The notes below the pieces were generated by a model. That model searched no databases. It was not told the DNA's origin and saw only the letters and a program-made list of their open reading frames with translations. Below, in pieces: positions 37,001-44,276 of a stretch of DNA of 64,000 nt (the stretch's first letter is position 1; every line of letters starts with the position of its first letter). Origin of the DNA: Oceanobacillus jeddahensis (GTDB taxonomy: Bacteria; Bacillota; Bacilli; Bacillales; Amphibacillaceae); assembly GCF_000750635.1 (NCBI RefSeq), contig NZ_CCDM010000001.1, positions 124,001 through 188,000 on the forward strand, given 5' to 3'. A program made the position numbers and the translations under genes.

Positions 37001-37372
37001 TTAAGTGAAGGCTTCTTTATCCTTCCGCTGCGTCCAGAGAAAAAGAAGTAGTATAAGTAACGTAAGGTCTAATCGTGATGCAAAGAGAAATGCGAATACG
37101 CCATCCTCTGATAGAAGAGGAAGTTTAGTGAAAAATAATGCCCCAAGTAAAATAAAAATAAGAGGAATAAGACATATGTGGATAAATATCCTGCCGATTA
37201 ATAACATCCCTGCCATGACTTCAAAAAGTGCAACAAAAAAATAAACATAGTTAGATAAAGGAACGCCCATCTGTTCAAAACTGCTGACCATTGAAAGATC
37301 CACAAATTTCATTAGTCCGGAAACAAGAAATACACATCCTACTACATAGCAAATAAGCTTCGTTGGTTTCAC
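37001..37372 (-). CDS. DoxX-like small membrane protein
   Basis: 123-residue protein with four predicted helices (about 6-24, 44-64, 66-86, 99-118), resembling the DoxX family (VFLVSGLMKFVD, FVALFEVMAGMLLIG). DoxX members are of mostly unknown or redox-linked role. GTG at 37372 is chosen because AAAGGAGG lies 9 bases upstream. An in-frame GTG at 37381 (giving MFHV first) nearly touches that site, although the MFHVK start is often predicted where parS overlaps a gene start. parS sits inside this start region. Confidence 0.7.
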   Translation of the reverse strand: MKPTKLICYVVGCVFLVSGLMKFVDLSMVSSFEQMGVPLSNYVYFFVALFEVMAGMLLIGRIFIHICLIPLIFILLGALFFTKLPLLSEDGVFAFLFASRLDLTLLILLLFLWTQRKDKEAFT

Positions 37373-37380
37373 GTGAAACA
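37365..37380 (-). promoter_or_regulatory. parS (ParB/Spo0J loading site)
   Basis: Minus-strand TGTTTCACGTGAAACC matches the B. subtilis parS consensus TGTTTCACGTGAAACA at 15 of 16 bases. ParB nucleates here and spreads, recruiting SMC for origin segregation. Its presence fits an origin-proximal position. Only site of this kind found in the window. Confidence 0.88.
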
Positions 37381-37533
37381 CCCTCCTTTTCTAAATGATA
37401 TGCAGAGAGCAGGACAAACTTTCCCAAGAATATTAAGTGAAGTATATTGTTTTCATACAAAATTAAATATATAATTCATTAGTATGCACATCATAGCTTT
37501 TATAATAGAAAATAAAAGAAAGGGAGGATAAGC

Positions 37534-39249
37534 ATGCTGCGTCAATTTTTTTCATACTATAAACCGCATAAGCGGTTATTTATTATAGATTTTTCAGCTG
37601 CAGTGATTGTGGCGCTGATGGAATTAGCCTTTCCGGTAGCAGTTCAGTGGTTTATTGACCAATTGCTTCCTGGTCAGGACTGGAACGCGATTGTTGTTGT
37701 GTCGGTTTTACTGCTGATTGTGTATATCATAAGTACTTATTTGCAATATGTTGTTTCCTATTTAGGGCATAAGCTGGGAATTAATATCGAAACAGATATG
37801 CGACGTGATTTATTTTATCAGGTACAGAGACAATCTTTTCATTTCTTTGATAATACGAAAACAGGTCATATTATGAGCCGTATTACTAATGATTTATTCG
37901 ATTTAGGAGAACTCGCTCACCATGGACCTGAAGATTTCTTTATTTCAATTATGACATTTTTAGGTGCTTTCTTTATTATGTTCACCATTAATCCGGTTTT
38001 AGCTCTTATTGTTCTTATTACAGTACCTATCCTGATTTTCCTGATTACATTTGGAAATATTCGTATGAATAAGGCTTGGAGGAGGATGTATGCAAATATT
38101 GCAGGAGTCAATGCAAGGATAGAAGACGCTGTCTCTGGTGTACGTGTGGTACAATCCTTTACCAATGAAGAGTTCGAGAAACAGCGTTTTCAGGAGAATA
38201 ATGAAAAGTTTCGCCTTGTAAAGGTCGGAGCATATAAAGTAATGGGGATTGTCCATTCGAATATTTTCCTGCTGATGCGTTTAATGACGCTGCTTGTCCT
38301 TGTGGTAGGTGCCTGGTTCACTTATACAGATCGCCTCAGTTACGGGGAATTAGTCAGCTTTATTCTATTTGTTAACGTGTTGACCACACCAATTAATAAA
38401 ATTACAGCACTTTTAGAACTGTATCCAAAAGGAATGGCAGGCTTCAAACGTTTTTCAGATATGATGGCAGTAAATCCAGATGTAGAGGATAGACCAGATG
38501 CTGTAGCAGTCAGCGAATTAAAAGGGGATATCCGTTTTAATCAGGTGAGCTTCAGTTATGATAAAACGAAAAAACCGGTTCTGAATGATATTAGCTTTCA
38601 AATTAAACATGGAGAAACGGTTGCTTTTGTCGGGCCATCTGGTGCAGGGAAAACAACGATTTCTGCATTAATTCCAAGATTTTATGATGTAATCGATGGA
38701 GCGATCACCATTGACGGTATGGATATCCGGGATATGACGAAGGAATCTTTGCGTAGTCAAATCGGTGTCGTGCAACAGGATGTATTTCTATTTACAGGAA
38801 CGTTGCGGGAGAATATTGCGTATGGAAACCTGGAAGCAACAGATGAGGAAATTGAACTTGCTGCTAAACGCGCACATATGGAAGACTTTATTAAGGAGCT
38901 GCCAGAAGGTTATGAAACACAGGTTGGAGAAAGAGGCTTGAAACTATCAGGAGGTCAAAAGCAGCGCATTGCAATTGCACGGATGTTCTTGAAAAATCCG
39001 CCAATTCTTATTTTAGATGAAGCAACTTCTGCCCTTGATACTGAGACCGAAATGATTATTCAAAAAGCATTGAACGATCTTGCAGCCAACCGTACGACGA
39101 TTGTAATTGCACATCGTCTCGCTACGATTAAAGAAGCCGATCGCATTATGGTAGTAACGAAAAATGGAATTGAAGAAGAAGGAACGCATGAAGAACTGTT
39201 GCAGAAAAAAGGGATCTTTGCCCATTTACATGGCGTACAAATGAAATAG
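37534..39249 (+). CDS. ywjA: ABC exporter half-transporter YwjA type
   Basis: 571-residue fused permease-ATPase that works as a homodimer. Six helices in residues 10-310. ATPase domain: Walker A GPSGAGKTTI near 368, Q-loop VVQQDVFLFTGTLREN, signature LKLSGGQKQRIAIARMF, Walker B ILILDEATSALD, H-loop IVIAHRLATI. N-terminal MLRQFFSYYKPHKRLFIIDF resembles B. subtilis YwjA. Substrate unknown (lipid or drug). GGGAGGA precedes the ATG. Confidence 0.92.
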   Translation: MLRQFFSYYKPHKRLFIIDFSAAVIVALMELAFPVAVQWFIDQLLPGQDWNAIVVVSVLLLIVYIISTYLQYVVSYLGHKLGINIETDMRRDLFYQVQRQSFHFFDNTKTGHIMSRITNDLFDLGELAHHGPEDFFISIMTFLGAFFIMFTINPVLALIVLITVPILIFLITFGNIRMNKAWRRMYANIAGVNARIEDAVSGVRVVQSFTNEEFEKQRFQENNEKFRLVKVGAYKVMGIVHSNIFLLMRLMTLLVLVVGAWFTYTDRLSYGELVSFILFVNVLTTPINKITALLELYPKGMAGFKRFSDMMAVNPDVEDRPDAVAVSELKGDIRFNQVSFSYDKTKKPVLNDISFQIKHGETVAFVGPSGAGKTTISALIPRFYDVIDGAITIDGMDIRDMTKESLRSQIGVVQQDVFLFTGTLRENIAYGNLEATDEEIELAAKRAHMEDFIKELPEGYETQVGERGLKLSGGQKQRIAIARMFLKNPPILILDEATSALDTETEMIIQKALNDLAANRTTIVIAHRLATIKEADRIMVVTKNGIEEEGTHEELLQKKGIFAHLHGVQMK

Positions 39250-39251
39250 TA

Positions 39252-39284
39252 GAACAGGCTGTGCTAAGTGCAGCCTGTTTTCTT
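39252..39284 (+). terminator. Terminator of ywjA
   Basis: AACAGGCTG / CAGCCTGTT stem followed by TTCTTCT. Confidence 0.85.
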
Positions 39285-39334
39285 CTATGCTACCAAAGGG
39301 CAAGCAATTCAATCGTTTTTAAAGCTCTACCTTC

Positions 39335-39348
39335 ATTTCCCGGGAAAT
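39335..39348. promoter_or_regulatory. Perfect 14-bp palindrome, second copy
   Basis: ATTTCCCGGGAAAT, same as 6087-6100. It lies 73 bases before the DUF3889-type gene, where an operator could act. Confidence 0.35.
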
Positions 39349-39420
39349 AAGCGTACACCAATCTATTTAGTATAAAAACATAAAAACAACAAAAGCTAAG
39401 GCTAAATAGGAGGTGGCAAC

Positions 39421-39741
39421 ATGAACCGGATGTATCGAATTTTTATCATTGCTGGTATTATTATCATTCCTTTACTGATTGGGACCTGGGTGAATGCAGA
39501 GGAACCCGAATATGCTGAGTGGGGACAAGTCGCCATGAAAGAAGTGAAAGCTAAATATCCACAAGAAAAAATTGTAGATTATTTGCATGTAGGTAGACAA
39601 ACAGAAGGCGAAGAAACTGTCGAAACATTTAAGTTATGGCTGGTCGGCAAGGAAAAGGAGTTTGGTGTTATTATTGATATTTATTTTAAAACCGAAACAA
39701 AAGACATTGTTGATATAAGAATGAGGGAAACAAAGAAATAA
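39421..39741 (+). CDS. Secreted DUF3889-type small protein
   Basis: 106 residues. N-terminal signal peptide (about 1-26, with AGIIIIPLLIGTWVNAEE and a likely cleavage after VNA). The mature part contains EYAEWGQVAMKEVKAKYP and DYLHVGRQ, characteristic of DUF3889/YqzG-like exported proteins. Function unknown. Strong AGGAGGTG site. Transcribed toward the acetyltransferase gene, which is convergent and eight bases away. Confidence 0.8.
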   Translation: MNRMYRIFIIAGIIIIPLLIGTWVNAEEPEYAEWGQVAMKEVKAKYPQEKIVDYLHVGRQTEGEETVETFKLWLVGKEKEFGVIIDIYFKTETKDIVDIRMRETKK

Positions 39742-39749
39742 ATTATCCT

Positions 39750-40292
39750 TTAATGTTTCCATTCCCTTGCTAAAAGTCCATACACAACTAAATCCTCATA
39801 ATGGTCGTAGAGCCATTCTCCTTGCCTAATAATGCCTTCTTTCTGGAATCCGAGCTTTTCAGGAATGGCTCTACTTTTTTTGTTGTAAGTTGCAGCACGA
39901 ATTTCAACACGATTTAACCGTAACGTATAAAACGCGTAATCAATTAATACTTGGACAGCGGATGTCATAATCCCTTTCTTTTGATACTTTGGATCTAACC
40001 AGTAACCGATAGATGTACTGCCATTTTGCCAATCAATAAAATTATAATTGATGCAGCCAATTAGCTTCCGATTCTCAAAAATTCCAAGATTTAATGACTG
40101 TCTACGCTCAGCACTTTGAAGGCATAAATCAATAAAAGCTAAACAATCGGAGGGCTGCCTTGTGGCCTCAATCCATGGAAGAAATTCACGAAGATCTTCT
40201 CTGCAGCTTTCTACAGCCATAAACATTGCCTTTGCATCATCCATTTGTAACTGCCGTAAAATGAGATGATCATTTAATTTATAGTGAAACAT
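39750..40292 (-). CDS. GNAT acetyltransferase, RimJ/RimL type
   Basis: 180-residue N-acetyltransferase of the ribosomal-protein-alanine acetyltransferase group. Features: DHLILRQLQMDDA start, GCINYNFIDW strand, the acetyl-CoA loop YWLDPKYQKKGIMTSAV (short: QKKGIMT), NRVEIRAATYNKKSRAIPEKLGF and the ending EGIIRQGEWLYDHYEDLVVYGLL. Target unknown; candidates are ribosomal protein N-termini or a small amine. GGGGG precedes the ATG. Confidence 0.92.
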   Translation of the reverse strand: MFHYKLNDHLILRQLQMDDAKAMFMAVESCREDLREFLPWIEATRQPSDCLAFIDLCLQSAERRQSLNLGIFENRKLIGCINYNFIDWQNGSTSIGYWLDPKYQKKGIMTSAVQVLIDYAFYTLRLNRVEIRAATYNKKSRAIPEKLGFQKEGIIRQGEWLYDHYEDLVVYGLLAREWKH

Positions 40293-40446
40293 AGGTAATC
40301 CCCCATATTCATATTTCCTTTATTATCATCTTCCTATATCATACGTTATTTACGCGTAGATGTTTAATTATTCGGTGAAAATGTATTACAATAGATTATA
40401 CAAGTTTTTAACAAGAACTCCGTGTTGGAAGGAAGAAGGATGGTAA

Positions 40447-41616
40447 ATGAATGAGGAAAACATTACAAGGCTCCACTTGAATGGAAAAGAATATATACTA
40501 ATTGGAACAGCTCATGTTTCCAAAAATAGTGCCGAACAGGTCAAGGAAGTTATTGAAAAAGAACAGCCTGATGCTGTATGTATTGAGTTAGATGAACAAC
40601 GTTTTCAATCGGTAAAGGATAATAATAAATGGAAAAATACAGATATCTTTCAAGTCATCCGTGATAAAAAAGCAGTAATGCTCTTAATGAACTTGGCGGT
40701 TTCTTCCTTTCAAAAGCGGATGGCTAAGCAATTTGGTATCCGTCCAGGAGAAGAAATGATACAGGGAATCGAGTCTGCCGAAGAAACAGGGGCAGAACTT
40801 GTGCTAGCTGACCGGGATATTCAAATTACCTTCGCTCGAATTTGGGGAAATATGGGTTTTAAAGGGAAGTCTATGCTGCTCATGCAAGTATTTGGAAGTA
40901 TTTTCAGCAGAGAGGAAATTTCGGAAGAAGAATTAGAAAAAATGAAGCAGCAGGATACGATTAATGCGATGTTGCAAGAGTTTACAGCGCATTTTCCCGA
41001 TTTAAAGAAACCATTAATTGACGAACGGGACCAATATTTATCGCAAAAGATCAAAGATGCACCAGGTGATAAGGTTGTCGCTATACTTGGCGCAGCGCAT
41101 GTACCAGGTATTACAAAGGAAATTGAAAAAGAGCAGGATTTATCCCAATTAACAACACGTCCAAAAAAATCAAAATGGCCAAAAGTGGTTGGATGGATGA
41201 TACCTATTTTAATCATTGGGATCATTGCCTACACATTTATGACAAATCCATCGGCAGGCTGGCAGCAAACGATAAGCTGGATGCTCTGGAATGGGTCTCT
41301 TTCAGCACTTGGAGCTTTTGTTGCCTTCGCACATCCATTAACTGCGTTGACGGCATTTATTGTAGCACCATTTACATCGCTGAATCCATTGCTTGCAGCA
41401 GGTTGGTTTGCAGGATTTGTACAAGCGTATATTAAGCGGCCAAATGTAGGAGATTTTGATTCATTAGCAGATGATGTACATTCTGTAAAAGGATTTTGGA
41501 ATAATAAAGTAACACGTATATTGCTTGTGATTGTGTTTGCTAATATAGGCAGCTCTTTAGGAACGTTGATTGGCGGGGCGGATGTTATCCGTGTGTTTAT
41601 CCAGAATTTATTATAA
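40447..41616 (+). CDS. TraB/PrgY-family membrane protein
   Basis: 389 residues. The soluble N-terminal domain (1-235) has the two conserved GxxH motifs of TraB/Tiki proteins, GTAHVSKNS near residue 20 and GAAHVPGITKE near 218, plus CIELDEQRF. Four C-terminal helices fall between 250 and 385. PrgY relatives lower extracellular peptide pheromone; whether this member is a membrane-linked metalloprotease is inferred only. GAAGGA precedes the ATG. Confidence 0.88.
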   Translation: MNEENITRLHLNGKEYILIGTAHVSKNSAEQVKEVIEKEQPDAVCIELDEQRFQSVKDNNKWKNTDIFQVIRDKKAVMLLMNLAVSSFQKRMAKQFGIRPGEEMIQGIESAEETGAELVLADRDIQITFARIWGNMGFKGKSMLLMQVFGSIFSREEISEEELEKMKQQDTINAMLQEFTAHFPDLKKPLIDERDQYLSQKIKDAPGDKVVAILGAAHVPGITKEIEKEQDLSQLTTRPKKSKWPKVVGWMIPILIIGIIAYTFMTNPSAGWQQTISWMLWNGSLSALGAFVAFAHPLTALTAFIVAPFTSLNPLLAAGWFAGFVQAYIKRPNVGDFDSLADDVHSVKGFWNNKVTRILLVIVFANIGSSLGTLIGGADVIRVFIQNLL

Positions 41617-41752
41617 ATAAATGTTTTTAAACGGCTTTTAACGTCTATATTGTTTAGAAAAGATAGTTTTTAAATGAAGGGAGCTATTCTTTTCTGTTCT
41701 ACATAGTAATGAAGCATACCAAATTAAAATGTCATTTAGGAGGAATTTACTC

Positions 41753-42973
41753 GTGATCATTGCGATCATTTTTTTGCTATTTGTATCACTTTTCTTTTCA
41801 GGAAGTGAAACAGCTTTAACAGCTACCAATAAGGTAAGATTGCAAGCAAGAGCAAATGATGGAGATAAAAAATCAGAAAAACTGCTTCAGCTTGTTTCTA
41901 AGCCAAGTGAATTTATAACAGCTATTTTAATCGGAAATAATGTGGCAAATATTTTGCTTCCTACCCTTGTTACGATGTTGGCGATAGACTATGGAGTAAA
42001 TGTCGGTGTTGCCTCAGCAATGCTTACGATTACAATTATTATATTTTCTGAAGTTATCCCAAAATCTATCGCAGCCAGCTTTCCAGACCGGATTGCAGCT
42101 TTGGTATTCCCAATTATTCGGGCTGTTGTATGGATTTTAAAACCAATTACCTTTTTGTTAAATGGATTAACAGGCATGATTACGAAAGCACTCTCAAAAG
42201 GAGAAGTGCAGGCAGAGTCTGTTTCCAAGGAAGAACTGCGGGCAATTGTAGATATTGCCGACTCAGAGGGAGCTTTCCAAAAAGAAGAGTCTTCCCGGAT
42301 CCGTGGTGTATTTGATTTTTATCATTTGAATGTAAAGGATGTGCTCAAAACACCACGCGTTGAAATTGCGGGAATAGAGCATGAAGCAAGTTATGAAGAG
42401 GTTAAAGAACTGGTTCTCTCCAGTCCCTTTACGAGATACCCTATTTACGGAGAGGATGTCGATGATATTACCGGTATTTTTCATTCTAAATACTTAATTT
42501 CCTGGAGCGACAATAAAGAAAAAGCACTTGTGGATTATAGTGATATGGAGCCGCTCCGTGTCTATGAATTTAATAATATTGAATGGGTATTTCATAAAAT
42601 GCTGGAAAAAAAGAAGCATATGGCTATTGTATTAGATGAATATGGCGGCACCGAGGGAATTGTTACACAGGAAGATATTATTGAAGTGATGATTGGACAG
42701 GAAATAGAAGATGAAACGGATGTAGAAGAGGATGCACTTATCGAAAAGCAGACAGATACTGAAATTATTTGTGATGGAAAGATAACGCTGCATCAGCTGA
42801 ATAATACGTTTGATACAGATATCCCAGAGGAAGATGATGTGCTCGCAGCATATATTCTGAGAAACTTTACTACCTTTCCTGTGGAAGGTGACACCATGGA
42901 AAAGGAAAATTTAACATTCCACATTTTAGAAATAGATGGCCGATACATTAAGCGGGTTCAAATTATTAAATAG
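41753..42973 (+). CDS. CNNM/HlyC-CorC family transporter
   Basis: 406-residue membrane protein: DUF21/CNNM membrane domain (about 1-175, starting with the FSGSETALTA motif), a pair of CBS domains (about 190-310), and a CorC_HlyC domain at the C-terminus. Relatives transport or control Mg2+/Co2+ (MpfA, YhdP). GTG at 41753 is chosen because AGGAGG lies 9 bases upstream and the first residues are a normal helix start; an upstream in-frame ATG at 41729 precedes that site. Confidence 0.9.
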   Translation: MIIAIIFLLFVSLFFSGSETALTATNKVRLQARANDGDKKSEKLLQLVSKPSEFITAILIGNNVANILLPTLVTMLAIDYGVNVGVASAMLTITIIIFSEVIPKSIAASFPDRIAALVFPIIRAVVWILKPITFLLNGLTGMITKALSKGEVQAESVSKEELRAIVDIADSEGAFQKEESSRIRGVFDFYHLNVKDVLKTPRVEIAGIEHEASYEEVKELVLSSPFTRYPIYGEDVDDITGIFHSKYLISWSDNKEKALVDYSDMEPLRVYEFNNIEWVFHKMLEKKKHMAIVLDEYGGTEGIVTQEDIIEVMIGQEIEDETDVEEDALIEKQTDTEIICDGKITLHQLNNTFDTDIPEEDDVLAAYILRNFTTFPVEGDTMEKENLTFHILEIDGRYIKRVQIIK

Positions 42974-43230
42974 ATAGTAGAAAAGAGATGAAGGCTTCTT
43001 TGGTTTGTGGCATGATAAAAAGTGCAAGAAATACTTTCGGTTTAAAGGAACCTCGACTATGTTTCCGACAACCTTGTGGGAATGAAGAAATCAACACCTC
43101 CTTGAGCCAATAAATGTGTACGAATACAAATTTTTCTAAATTGGTTCGTACAAAAGGTCTTCAGTCTGTTTCCATTGTCCGCATTTCAATATGACAAAAT
43201 TCGTAACATCGTGATTTATCGCATATGAGC

Positions 43231-43260
43231 CTGTCTCTTTCCTGCAGAATTCGTTATAAT
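43231..43260 (+). promoter_or_regulatory. SigmaA promoter of hprK-like gene
   Basis: CTGTCT, 18 bases, TATAAT. The 324-base spacer upstream (42974-43297) also holds an 8-bp inverted repeat TGTACGAA (43117-43124) / TTCGTACA (43145-43152) and otherwise no recognisable feature. Confidence 0.5.
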
Positions 43261-43297
43261 GTAGGGAAAGGAACAGGGTAGAGAGGAGTGCGGTGCA

Positions 43298-44218
43298 TTG
43301 AAATCTATCAGCGTACAGAACTTGGTAAATGAATTTCGATTAGAAGTATTGGCTGGAGCAGATGAATTAGAACGTACTATAAAAAAAGCCAGAACCCATC
43401 GTCCAGGCTTAGAATTTATCGGCTATTTCGATTTTTTTCCAATGGAACGTGTACAAATTTTAGGAAAAAAAGAAATTAACTTTTTGAAGCAACAGAGCAT
43501 TGAAGAACGTAAGGAACGGATTGACCATGTGGTAAGTTATCATCCACCATGTTTTATTGTGACATCCAATCAAGATGGACTTACTTATTTAACAAAATTC
43601 TGTCAGGAGCAAAATATTCCGCTGCTTCGTACAGCGGAAACGGCAGTTGATTTTATTGCCAAGTTAGATAATTATTTAACGCGCAAGCTGGCATCGGAAA
43701 TTGCAGTTCATGGTGTCTGCTTAAATGTTTTTGGAATTGGCATTTTAATTCGCGGAGAATCTGGTGTCGGGAAAAGTGAATTGGCTCATACCTTAATAGG
43801 ACGCGGACATCGTCTCGTTTCCGATGACATCGTTATTTTGAAAAAATTGAGCCATCAGACAGTTCTCGGTACACATAATGATATTAACCGTGAATTTCTC
43901 GCGCTTCGCAGTGTGGGGCTGTTAAATATTGTTCGGATGTATGGAAGAAAAGCGTTCCAGGATGAATCGCGTATCTCTTTGGTTATTGAATTGACAAAAT
44001 GGGAGAAGGATGCCCTTAATAATGATTTAGAGCTGAAGACAGAAACAGAAGATTATATGGGAGTAAAGATTCCAATGATTGAAATTCAGCTGCAGCCGGG
44101 GAGAGATGTTGCTGGATTAGTAGAGGCAGCAGCCAATAACTGGTATCTGCAGCAGCAGGGATATAAAGCTTCCGCAGAATTTATGCAGCGTGTACAGTGG
44201 GAAGAAGGAGACGATTGA
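43298..44218 (+). CDS. Divergent HPr kinase/phosphorylase-like protein
   Basis: 306 residues across the HprK fold. N-terminal regulatory domain (1-130), then a PCK-like kinase domain with HGVCLNVFGIGILIRG, P-loop GESGVGKS (about 155-162) and LVSDDIVI carrying the catalytic Asp. The second HprK signature, usually EIRGLGIIN, reads ALRSVGLLN here, so Glu and one Gly are lost. Canonical HprK phosphorylates HPr Ser46 and is encoded with lgt and ppaX; neither is adjacent. TTG start with GAGAGGAG 8-9 bases upstream. Probably a paralogue, but a sole HprK cannot be excluded from this window. Confidence 0.85.
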   Translation: MKSISVQNLVNEFRLEVLAGADELERTIKKARTHRPGLEFIGYFDFFPMERVQILGKKEINFLKQQSIEERKERIDHVVSYHPPCFIVTSNQDGLTYLTKFCQEQNIPLLRTAETAVDFIAKLDNYLTRKLASEIAVHGVCLNVFGIGILIRGESGVGKSELAHTLIGRGHRLVSDDIVILKKLSHQTVLGTHNDINREFLALRSVGLLNIVRMYGRKAFQDESRISLVIELTKWEKDALNNDLELKTETEDYMGVKIPMIEIQLQPGRDVAGLVEAAANNWYLQQQGYKASAEFMQRVQWEEGDD

Positions 44219-44236
44219 TTGATCGTTTTCCTGCCA

Positions 44237-44275
44237 TAAAATGAGAGGAGAATATAGAATCTCCTCTCATTTTTA
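44237..44275. terminator. Convergent terminator
   Basis: AAATGAGAGGAG / CTCCTCTCATTTTT stem between the hprK-like gene and the AAA+/TPR gene; T-run on the plus strand, A-rich flank allows minus-strand use. Confidence 0.88.
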
Positions 44276-44276
44276 A

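Noticed and set aside
37275-37460. Minus-strand frame containing VSRET
   Set aside because: The residues come from translating parS in another frame; it overlaps the DoxX-like gene and has no family.
42974-43297. Possible gene remnant before the hprK-like gene
   Set aside because: All frames are short and interrupted; only an 8-bp inverted repeat and a promoter can be supported.
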